Below are positions 1-5,682 of a stretch of 8,828 nucleotides of DNA, piece by piece (the first letter of the stretch is position 1; each line of letters opens with the position of its first letter). The position numbers and the translations under genes are program-made. The notes beneath the pieces are model-generated. The model worked only from the letters and a program-made list of their open reading frames with translations, was not told where the DNA came from and did no database searches. The DNA is from Candidatus Kapaibacterium sp. (GTDB lineage Bacteria; Bacteroidota; Ignavibacteria; Kapaibacteriales; UBA2268): assembly GCA_027858275.1 (NCBI GenBank), contig JAQIDA010000076.1:1-8828 (forward strand), written 5' to 3'.

Positions 1-1069
1 AGACAACGATTACAATCAAAGAGGCAGTTTGTCCAATACCGAGTATATACGGTAAGGATTTTATCCCGTAAATTCCAAATATCACGAAAGAGCTTACAAT
101 CATAACTAAAGAAATAATATACGGGACTCTGACGACGTACTTTTTACCGGTCAGATAATATTTTTCTTTGGGAAAGTAGATTGAACTGTGGAATAACAGA
201 GGCAAATAGAGTAAGATTGAAATTATTTGCGTATAGATTATAAACAAAGAAAGCGAGTCTCCGTCAAATTGGAATCTGTTATCGAATGAGCCTGAGTACC
301 AATATCCCATTAGAACAAAAAACATAGCAAGAATTCGCGCAGCCTTGATCCCGGGGCGTTTTATGCCTAAAAACAAACCAAACACAAGTAATACTAATCC
401 CACAAAATACTTAATCAATATCCTGAACGGCATTTGGAATCGCGCTAATTTGACATCAACGTCAAGATATTTATTTTTTCTGAGTATCTCGTAGGTGATT
501 GTCCCGCCGTGAGATACGTCTCTGAGCAGTCGGTCAGCTTCTCCTGCGGTTTTGAATTCTTTGCCGTTTATTCTTGTGATAATATCGCCTACATGTATAC
601 CTGCTCTGTCAGAAGCCCCTCCCTCAGTAACGGCTCTTATTAATACGCCTTTGTGAACAACTCTGATATTGTCATTATTTATCAGGCCGGCGGATACATA
701 CAAATGACTGCCGCTGTTTGTGTCAGGATCGTAAATGAGAAATTCAATCTTTGAGCTGTCGTGAGTTTGACGGATGATATGGAAAAGTTTGAGCGAATCT
801 TTAATCGGTTTATTATTTACAGATACAATAATTGAACCGGTTCGAAGGATACTTTCGGTATATACGGTTTCTCCCGCACTCGTATCAGCTTTAAAAGCAT
901 TGATATCTTCAGCTATATAAAACGGGGAATACATCTCGACAAAAACGTTCTCATCGGTAGACGAACTTATGTTCCTGAAAAAATTCATGAAGTTGACGGC
1001 AATAAGAATTGCGCCAAGAACTATGAATATTCCGCGAAATATTTTTATTTTTTTGTCTGTTTTAGCCAT
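1..1069 (-). CDS. PDZ-domain multi-pass membrane protein, N-terminal 356 residues (C-terminus beyond window)
   Basis: I translated this frame by hand from an ATG at 1069-1067; it stays open to the window edge (356 codons), so the protein is partial. A basic start (MAKTDKKIKIFRG) precedes a hydrophobic helix at about residues 14-34. Residues about 35-213 look extracytoplasmic and contain a PDZ domain at about 137-213 (EGGASDRAGIHVGDIITRING). A degenerate PDZ-like half lies before it at about 76-113 (GSIIVSVNNKPIKD). Hydrophobic segments follow at about 217-236, 244-257, 274-294, 316-335 and 343 to the edge, so it is a multi-pass membrane protein. PDZ domains bind peptide tails or regulate attached domains. 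Similar PDZ-plus-membrane modules can precede signalling output domains such as histidine kinases or SpoIIE-type phosphatases, but none is visible here and no function is assigned. Only a weak purine-rich stretch (AAGCGAAG) lies directly upstream of the start. The gene diverges from the alkylation-repair gene. Confidence 0.85.
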   Translation of the reverse strand, partial: MAKTDKKIKIFRGIFIVLGAILIAVNFMNFFRNISSSTDENVFVEMYSPFYIAEDINAFKADTSAGETVYTESILRTGSIIVSVNNKPIKDSLKLFHIIRQTHDSSKIEFLIYDPDTNSGSHLYVSAGLINNDNIRVVHKGVLIRAVTEGGASDRAGIHVGDIITRINGKEFKTAGEADRLLRDVSHGGTITYEILRKNKYLDVDVKLARFQMPFRILIKYFVGLVLLVFGLFLGIKRPGIKAARILAMFFVLMGYWYSGSFDNRFQFDGDSLSLFIIYTQIISILLYLPLLFHSSIYFPKEKYYLTGKKYVVRVPYIISLVMIVSSFVIFGIYGIKSLPYILGIGQTASLIVIVV

Positions 1070-1209
1070 CTTCGCTTTTTGAACTAATGAACATTAAGAA
1101 CCGTCGTAAAATACAAATTAAACGTGACCCGTTAAAATAAGTTTCACTCTGAAATGAGAATTCTCTCGCAGAACTAATGTTTCATGGAATTTGTGACAAG
1201 GAGACGGCA
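1070..1209. promoter_or_regulatory. Divergent intergenic region, presumed to carry promoters for both flanking genes
   Basis: This 140-nt AT-rich gap separates two divergently transcribed genes and so should hold both promoters. I see no convincing -35/-10 pair. TAAGTTTC at 1138-1145 is one mismatch from the Bacteroidota -7 motif TAnnTTTG on the plus strand, which is weak support. A 10-bp perfect palindrome, GAGAATTCTC, lies at 1156-1165. The 9-mer GAACTAATG occurs at 1081-1089 and again at 1171-1179. Either could be an operator element or chance. Confidence 0.35.
1198..1203 (+). promoter_or_regulatory. Shine-Dalgarno site AAGGAG that fixes the alkD-like start
   Basis: AAGGAG ends 6 nt before the ATG at 1210, which is ideal spacing. 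An in-frame ATG at 1177 would add 11 residues but has no purine-rich site in front of it and would place this motif inside the coding region. The start at 1210 is therefore preferred. This is the strongest ribosome binding site in the window. Confidence 0.8.
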
Positions 1210-1929
1210 ATGATTTTTGAAGAAATAATTCAGCAACTTCGCTCTATGGCAGACGCGAAAAATGTCGAGGGTATGGCTCGGTTCGGTATCAGCAGTGTAG
1301 GCACTCTCGGAGTTTCTATGCCGAAGATTCGATCTGTCGCAAAATCTCTGAAAAAAGAATTGTCGGAGGATATTAGACATACTATGTCTGTGGAACTCTG
1401 GGACAGCGGCATTCATGAGGCTCGTATATTATCAAGCCTGATCGATGTTCCGGCTTTGCTCGATAAAACGGAAGCTGAACGCAGAATCAATGAGATCGAT
1501 TCTTGGGATGTTTGCGATCAGTTCTGCTCGGCATTGTTAGAGAAAACTGAATATGCTTATGAATATGCCTTTGAATTGACGGAACGAAAAGAAGAATTCC
1601 CGAAGCGAGTAGGCTTTGTCCTTATCGCGATCATTAGTGTTCACGATAAAAAGGCGGATGATTCTGTCTTGGAGGCCTTCTTCCCGATTATCCTGCGAGA
1701 ACTCGACGATGACCGTAATTTTGTCCGAAAAGCAGTGAACTGGTCATTGAGACAAATCGGCAAGCGAAATGCCGCCTTGAATAAAAAAGCATTGGCTCTG
1801 GCTGAAGACATTTTGAAGACTGAATCGTCAAAAACAGCCAAGTGGATCGCGCGGGACGCAATCAGGGATATGACGAGTAATATTACAATTGAAAAATTCG
1901 CGAGGGCGGAGCGGAAGAAGTTTAAGTGA
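1210..1929 (+). CDS. DNA alkylation repair protein, AlkD-like DNA glycosylase (239 aa)
   Basis: AlkD-family enzymes are HEAT-repeat glycosylases that excise positively charged alkylated bases such as 3-methyladenine and 7-methylguanine from DNA without flipping the base. The visible family signature is IDSWDVCD at residues 96-103, with Trp99 and Asp103 in the W-x3-D spacing of the catalytic W109/D113 pair of Bacillus cereus AlkD. Arg133 (PKRVGF) and Trp178 (KAVNWSLRQIGKRN) correspond to its R148 and W187. The whole protein looks alpha-helical, and the length matches the family (about 225-240 aa). A perfect AAGGAG site sets the start at 1210. The gene is monocistronic in view: it diverges from the PDZ membrane protein and converges on pnp, ending at a shared terminator. 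Family membership is secure; the exact substrate is inferred. No LexA- or Ada-type box is recognisable upstream. Confidence 0.93.
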   Translation: MIFEEIIQQLRSMADAKNVEGMARFGISSVGTLGVSMPKIRSVAKSLKKELSEDIRHTMSVELWDSGIHEARILSSLIDVPALLDKTEAERRINEIDSWDVCDQFCSALLEKTEYAYEYAFELTERKEEFPKRVGFVLIAIISVHDKKADDSVLEAFFPIILRELDDDRNFVRKAVNWSLRQIGKRNAALNKKALALAEDILKTESSKTAKWIARDAIRDMTSNITIEKFARAERKKFK

Positions 1930-1945
1930 GGGAGAAAACACAACG

Positions 1946-1980
1946 AAAAAAGGGTTCATAAATGAACCCTTTTCTTTTTT
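1946..1980. terminator. Bidirectional intrinsic terminator between the convergent alkD-like gene and pnp
   Basis: GGGTTCAT (1952-1959) pairs perfectly with ATGAACCC (1962-1969) around an AA centre. The stem extends by AAAA (1948-1951) with TTTT (1970-1973), for up to 12 bp. On the plus strand the hairpin is followed by TTTTCTTTTTT; on the minus strand the complement of the six A at 1946-1951 gives a U6 tail. It lies 17 nt after the alkD-like stop and 37 nt after the pnp stop, so it can end transcription from both sides. Confidence 0.9.
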
Positions 1981-2016
1981 ATATAGAAATATTCGAAATT
2001 ATCTGTTAGTGATAAT

Positions 2017-4233
2017 TTATCTTCTGTTGTCTCTGCGATCTCCGCCGCCGCGTCTGTCGCCGCCGCCGCGGTTGTAGTTGTTGCTGCGAGGAGGACGTTC
2101 GCGTTCTACCCAACCTTCGGGCTTGGGCAATAAGGCTCTTAAGCTGAGTCTGTATTTACCGTCGCGAGTAACTTCAAGGAGTTTCACTTCAACTTCTTCA
2201 CCGACTTTTAATACGTCGGCAATAGTTTCTGTTCTTTCGTAAGAAATTTCAGAAATGTGAAGGAGTCCCTGACGTTTGGGCATGAATTCAACGAAGCAAC
2301 CGAGTCCTTCGCGGATTTCTTTGATAACGCCTTTATATGTTGTGCCTGCTTCAGGTTTCTGAATCAAGCTCTTAATCATCTCTACAGCCGCGTCTGATTC
2401 CTCTTTAGAAGTAGCAGCAATAGTAACTTTACCGTCGTCATCAATGTTAACGTCCGTGTTAGTTTCAGCAACGATACTTCTGATAGTTTCGCCGCCCGGC
2501 CCGATAACCGAACCGATAGTATCCTGAGGGATCATCAATATTGAGAATCTCGGAGCATACTGTGAAACGTCTTCATTCGGAGCGTCCATAACTTCGTTCA
2601 TGATAGCAAGGATGTGTTCTCTTCCGTCTTTAGCCTGAGCCAAAGCCTGTTTCATAATATCAATAGGCATACCCTGGATTTTAATATCCATCTGGCAAGC
2701 TGTGATACCTTCTGAAGTACCCGTTACTTTGAAGTCCATGTCGCCGAGGAAATCTTCGTCGCCGAGGATGTCGCTCAATACGGCAATGTCTTTATCTTCT
2801 TTGATAAGACCCATCGCGATACCCGCTACAGGTTTTTTCATTGGAACGCCGGCGTGGAACAGAGCCAAGCTGCCTGCGCAAACCGTTGCCATTGAAGATG
2901 AACCGTTTGATTCAAGGATATCGGAGATAACCCTTACAGCGTAAGGGAATTCTTCAACATCGGGGAACATAATTCTAAGCGCACGTTCGGCGAGATGGCC
3001 GTGACCGACTTCTCTTCTGCTGAGACCGAATCTTTTAACTTCGCCCGTACAGAACGGCGGGAAGTTATAATGCAAATAGAAATTATTTGTGTAAGTCGGT
3101 AACAAACCGTCGACCATTTGTTCGTCGCGTTTTGTTCCGAGTGTAGCTGTACTCAAACTCTGAGTTTCGCCTCTTGTAAACAGGGCTGAACCGTGAGCGC
3201 GAGGTAAAACGCCGACTTCGCATTTGATCGGGCGAATTTCGTCTGTTTTTCTGCCGTCAAGACGTACACCGTCTTTTGTGATCATTTTGCGCATCAAACT
3301 TTTTTCGAGTTTGTCAACTATCATACCGCAGTATTTAGTCAAATCAGCTTCGTTGTCTTCTTCGCCGTCTTTGTTCTTGAATTTTTTCAATACTTCTTCA
3401 AGAGCTTTTTCTCTTACAGCTGTACGCCATTCGTCTCGTTCGTCTTTGGATGAGATTTTATGAACGTGTTTATCAATTTTTTTAGATAATTTCTTATCAA
3501 CGAAAGCTGTGATTTCTTCAGGAATTTCAACGACTTCAAATTCGCGTTTTTTAACTTTTACAAATTTGGCTAATTTTTTCTGAAGTTTGTTTAATTCAAT
3601 AATTCTTTTGTGTGCGTATTCCAATACTTCCAGGAATTCATCCTCTGAAATTTCTTTGGATTCGCCTTCGACCATTGCGATCGAATCATCAGTTCCCGCG
3701 ACAGTCATATCAATATCTGATTCTTTGAGCTGTTCGTGAGAGGGGTTAAGGACAAATTCTCCGTCAATTCTGCCGACATTTACTTCCGAGATAGGACCTT
3801 CGAAAGGAATGTCAGAAATCATTAATGCCGCCGATGCGCCAATTGCGCCCAAAGTGGCGGGTTCGGTCGACGGATCAAAAGAATAAGTAGTAGCGATAAT
3901 TTGTGTCTCAAAATTCCAAGTTTTGGGGATCATCGGTCTGATCGGTCTGTCAATAAGTCTGGAAGTGAGCACTTCTTTGTCCGAAGGACGAGCTTCGCGT
4001 TTCAAAAAGCCGCCGGGGAATTTTCCCGCCGCGCTGGCTTTTTCACGATATTCCACCTGCAAAGGCAAGTAGTCGATATCGGTTTTGGGTCTGGATGAAG
4101 CCGTGGCTGTCACCAAAACCATTGAATCTTCGCAACGAACCATAACGGCACCGTTAGCGAATTTCGCGAGATGTCCTGTTTCGAGCGAATAGGTTCTGCC
4201 TTCAATTTCTACAGATACTGTCTGCTTTGGCAT
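2017..4233 (-). CDS. pnp: Polyribonucleotide nucleotidyltransferase (PNPase, 738 aa)
   Basis: PNPase degrades RNA 3'-5' by phosphorolysis and can add tails in reverse; it acts as a cytoplasmic ring trimer. Domains in order are: first RNase PH-like domain (about 1-230, with the FPGGFLKREARPSDKE RNA-binding loop at 72-87), helical linker (about 240-320), second RNase PH domain (about 325-550), KH domain (about 563-622, with the GXXG loop in IGPGGETI at 577-584) and S1 domain (about 631-701). Catalytic residues of the GDEDFLGDMDFK motif are Asp494, Asp500 and Lys502, matching E. coli D486, D492 and K494. The ring and RNA-binding parts are intact, and the protein is slightly longer than E. coli's 711 aa. 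The C-terminus is an Arg/Gly-rich tail (about 710-738). The start is preceded by a modest AGAGAAG site 6 nt upstream. The gene follows rpsO after a predicted terminator, and I found no convincing promoter of its own in the gap. Confidence 0.98.
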   Translation of the reverse strand: MPKQTVSVEIEGRTYSLETGHLAKFANGAVMVRCEDSMVLVTATASSRPKTDIDYLPLQVEYREKASAAGKFPGGFLKREARPSDKEVLTSRLIDRPIRPMIPKTWNFETQIIATTYSFDPSTEPATLGAIGASAALMISDIPFEGPISEVNVGRIDGEFVLNPSHEQLKESDIDMTVAGTDDSIAMVEGESKEISEDEFLEVLEYAHKRIIELNKLQKKLAKFVKVKKREFEVVEIPEEITAFVDKKLSKKIDKHVHKISSKDERDEWRTAVREKALEEVLKKFKNKDGEEDNEADLTKYCGMIVDKLEKSLMRKMITKDGVRLDGRKTDEIRPIKCEVGVLPRAHGSALFTRGETQSLSTATLGTKRDEQMVDGLLPTYTNNFYLHYNFPPFCTGEVKRFGLSRREVGHGHLAERALRIMFPDVEEFPYAVRVISDILESNGSSSMATVCAGSLALFHAGVPMKKPVAGIAMGLIKEDKDIAVLSDILGDEDFLGDMDFKVTGTSEGITACQMDIKIQGMPIDIMKQALAQAKDGREHILAIMNEVMDAPNEDVSQYAPRFSILMIPQDTIGSVIGPGGETIRSIVAETNTDVNIDDDGKVTIAATSKEESDAAVEMIKSLIQKPEAGTTYKGVIKEIREGLGCFVEFMPKRQGLLHISEISYERTETIADVLKVGEEVEVKLLEVTRDGKYRLSLRALLPKPEGWVERERPPRSNNYNRGGGDRRGGGDRRDNRR
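2035..2070 (-). repeat. Two tandem 18-nt units encoding RGGGDR in the PNPase C-terminal tail
   Basis: Residues 722-727 and 728-733 of PNPase are both RGGGDR, encoded by two adjacent 18-nt units that differ only in synonymous positions. They are followed by RDNRR and the stop. The repeat is a local GC-rich island in an otherwise AT-leaning gene, with paired GG runs on the coding strand. It looks like a low-complexity RNA-binding (RGG-like) tail produced by unit duplication. Confidence 0.8.
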
Positions 4234-4285
4234 AAAATTCTTCTCTTAAAAATTCATACATTATTAATTTATTCTGCCGCAATAC

Positions 4286-4317
4286 AAAAAAAGCGGTGAG
4301 CTACACAGCTTAACCGC
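4286..4317 (-). terminator. Intrinsic terminator between rpsO and pnp
   Basis: Read on the minus strand, GCGGT (4317-4313) pairs with ACCGC (4297-4293) and AGCT (4310-4307) with AGCT (4302-4299). A small internal loop separates the two stem parts and the apex is 4 nt. Seven T follow directly (complement of A7 at 4286-4292). This is a classical rho-independent layout, placed 47 nt after the rpsO stop and 52 nt before the pnp start. The small internal loop may make it partial, allowing read-through into pnp. Confidence 0.8.
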
Positions 4318-4330
4318 CCGAAAATATACA

Positions 4331-4349
4331 CGGCGACGAAAATACGCCG
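4331..4349 (-). other. Small hairpin downstream of rpsO, in tandem with the terminator
   Basis: CGGCG (minus strand, 4349-4345) pairs with CGCCG (4335-4331) around a 9-nt AT-rich loop. It lies 15 nt after the rpsO stop and 13 nt before the terminator stem. It has no U-run of its own. It could protect the rpsO mRNA 3' end or serve as a processing site; a chance stem of this size cannot be excluded. Confidence 0.4.
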
Positions 4350-4364
4350 CCTGTAGGATCAATT

Positions 4365-4631
4365 TTACTTTCTCAAAGATAAGTCCGCGATTATCTGACG
4401 ATAACGAGTGACATCTTTTTTAATGAGGTAGTTCAATAATTTCCTTCTCATGCTTACGAGCTTGATTAAGCCGCGACGGCTGTGGTGATCTTTCTTATGC
4501 TTGATAAGGTGCTGAGTCAGATCATTAATACGTGCTGTGAGCAATGCTACCTGTACTTCAGGTTTGCCGGAATCGTTGGCTGTTTCTCCAAATTTTCCTA
4601 CGATTTCAGCTTTTTGGTCTTTAAAAATCAT
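4365..4631 (-). CDS. rpsO: 30S ribosomal protein S15 (88 aa)
   Basis: S15 is a primary 16S rRNA binding protein of the 30S platform and contributes to an intersubunit bridge. The sequence shows the full family pattern: KPEVQVALLTARINDLTQHL near residues 24-43, then the conserved HKKDHHSRRGL block (about 46-56) and LVSMRRKLLNYL (about 58-69), ending in YRQII.DLSLRK. The length of 88 aa equals the usual size (89 with Met in E. coli). The start at 4631 is chosen because GGAG lies 6 nt upstream; an in-frame ATG at 4652 would add MLVLEIK but precedes that site and is not part of the family. The gene sits 68 nt after ribF, with a candidate promoter in the gap, and is followed by a predicted terminator. 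It may therefore form its own short transcription unit inside the cluster. Confidence 0.98.
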   Translation of the reverse strand: MIFKDQKAEIVGKFGETANDSGKPEVQVALLTARINDLTQHLIKHKKDHHSRRGLIKLVSMRRKLLNYLIKKDVTRYRQIIADLSLRK

Positions 4632-4637
4632 CTTTAT

Positions 4638-4641
4638 CTCC
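4638..4641 (-). promoter_or_regulatory. Ribosome binding site GGAG of rpsO
   Basis: On the minus strand GGAG is followed by ATAAAG and then the ATG at 4631 (6-nt spacing). It decides the rpsO start against the upstream in-frame ATG at 4652. Confidence 0.75.
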
Positions 4642-4674
4642 AATACTAACAACTATTCGATATTAAACGAATTA

Positions 4675-4706
4675 CAAATATACCAACTAATTGGCGGTTT
4701 TAAAAA
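4675..4706 (-). promoter_or_regulatory. Candidate Bacteroidota-type promoter for rpsO
   Basis: On the minus strand TATATTTG (4682-4675) matches the Bacteroidota -7 consensus TAnnTTTG. It is preceded, after 19 nt, by TTTTT (4706-4702), which weakly resembles the TTTG upstream element. The predicted transcript would start near 4668, about 37 nt before the rpsO ATG. The sites overlap the ribF stop. Whether this organism uses that sigma consensus is an assumption, and an AT-rich region makes chance matches likely. Confidence 0.3.
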
Positions 4707-5638
4707 CTATTTATTGTATTCGCACAATTAATTTCATCTTTTTTTAACTGAAGAATAAATTCTTCTTTGCTTGCAAATTTCTGCTCGGGACGTATATACT
4801 TGATAAATGACAGCGCAAGCTTGGAATCGTACAAATTATCATTAAAATCGAAAAAATGTACTTCCGTTGACATGGCCGTGTCATCAGTAAACGTCGGTCT
4901 TGTTCCTATGTTTGCCATACCGTAGTATTTTTTGCCGGCGATTATGGACGAAACCAGATATACTCCGGATGAAGGCATCAATTTATGCTTATCCGCCAAT
5001 TGGATATTAGCGGTCGGGAAGCCGATTGATCTGCCGCGCTGATCGCCGCGAATCACGTTTCCGACTACGAAATAATCATAGCCGAGTAATTGATTGGCGA
5101 TTTCAATTTTTCCGCTGAGCAAATTGTTTCTAATCTTTGTACTCGAGACGGTTATATCCGATTCTTTATATGCTTTGATCTGCTCTACTTCAAAAGCCAA
5201 TTCTCTTCCGAGATTATCGAGCAAATCTTTGTTTCCTTCTCGATTTTTGCCGAACATATGATCATATCCGACTAACATTTTTTTCATTCCTATGCGTCGA
5301 ATCAAATATTCTCGGACAAAAACATCGGGCGGTATCGCCGCGAATTCTCTTGTGAACGGGATTACTACTAAATTGTCCAGACCGTAGCTTTCAAACAATG
5401 GAATACGTTCTTCTATTGTCGTGAGCAATTGGACGGGATTGTCCTTGTCTTTTCCGAGGACTATCCGAGGATGCGGATCAATTGTCGCAAGGACAGATCT
5501 GCATCTGTCTTCTTTGGCAAGTTGTACCAATCGATTTAGTATAATTCCGTGACCGCGGTGAACACCGTCGAAGGTTCCGACAGTCAGCACCGTATCGGGA
5601 TTATATACTATTTCATCGAATGATCTGCATACTTTCAT
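4700..5638 (-). CDS. ribF: Bifunctional riboflavin kinase / FAD synthetase (312 aa)
   Basis: RibF phosphorylates riboflavin to FMN and adenylylates FMN to FAD in the cytoplasm. The N-terminal FAD synthetase domain (about 1-185) is a nucleotidyltransferase fold with GTFDGVHRGH at residues 21-30, the two-His ATP site, and SSTKIRNNL at 165-173, which resembles the family's ISSTxIR motif. The C-terminal flavokinase domain (about 186-310) shows GxSIGFPTANI (202-212), NIGTRPTF (243-250) and TEVHFFDF (258-265), where Glu259 fits the catalytic base. The length of 312 aa matches E. coli RibF (313), so both activities are expected. Its place between truB and rpsO is a frequent bacterial arrangement with no known direct link to translation. 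It lies 35 nt downstream of truB; only a weak AAAAAGAA purine stretch precedes the ATG. A strong inverted repeat lies just upstream. Confidence 0.97.
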   Translation of the reverse strand: MKVCRSFDEIVYNPDTVLTVGTFDGVHRGHGIILNRLVQLAKEDRCRSVLATIDPHPRIVLGKDKDNPVQLLTTIEERIPLFESYGLDNLVVIPFTREFAAIPPDVFVREYLIRRIGMKKMLVGYDHMFGKNREGNKDLLDNLGRELAFEVEQIKAYKESDITVSSTKIRNNLLSGKIEIANQLLGYDYFVVGNVIRGDQRGRSIGFPTANIQLADKHKLMPSSGVYLVSSIIAGKKYYGMANIGTRPTFTDDTAMSTEVHFFDFNDNLYDSKLALSFIKYIRPEQKFASKEEFILQLKKDEINCANTINSF

Positions 5639-5655
5639 AATTCTTTTTAGCGTCA

Positions 5656-5682
5656 GAAGATTGACTTCAGAAGTCAGTCTTC
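5656..5682 (-). repeat. Near-perfect inverted repeat over the truB stop codon, in the ribF leader
   Basis: TGACTTC and GAAGTCA (5662-5668 and 5670-5676) are perfect inverted copies around one base. The outer arms GAAGA (5656-5660) and TCTTC (5678-5682) also pair, with one mismatch in between, giving up to 12 bp in 27 nt. In RNA the inner pairs must open to form a loop of about 3-5 nt. The truB stop (5676-5674) sits in the arm. No U-run follows on either strand, so it is not a classical terminator. An RNA-processing or stabilising hairpin, or a DNA-protein site, is possible. Confidence 0.6.

Noticed and set aside
1154..1177. Seven-codon mini-ORF (MRILSQN) whose stop overlaps the ATG at 1177
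   Set aside because: It has no Shine-Dalgarno and depends on an ATG that is not the likely start; an ORF of this length is expected by chance.
1177..1209. Upstream in-frame ATG giving the AlkD-like protein 11 more residues
   Set aside because: It has no ribosome binding site, the extra residues are not family-like, and a perfect AAGGAG lies between it and the ATG at 1210.
1641..1943. 100-codon open frame on the minus strand opposite the AlkD-like gene
   Set aside because: It is a shadow of a clearly conserved gene, with no family features, and it runs to the terminator region without a ribosome binding site.
4632..4652. N-terminally extended S15 starting at 4652
   Set aside because: The extension MLVLEIK overlaps the GGAG site and is absent from the S15 family; the 88-aa form has the standard length.
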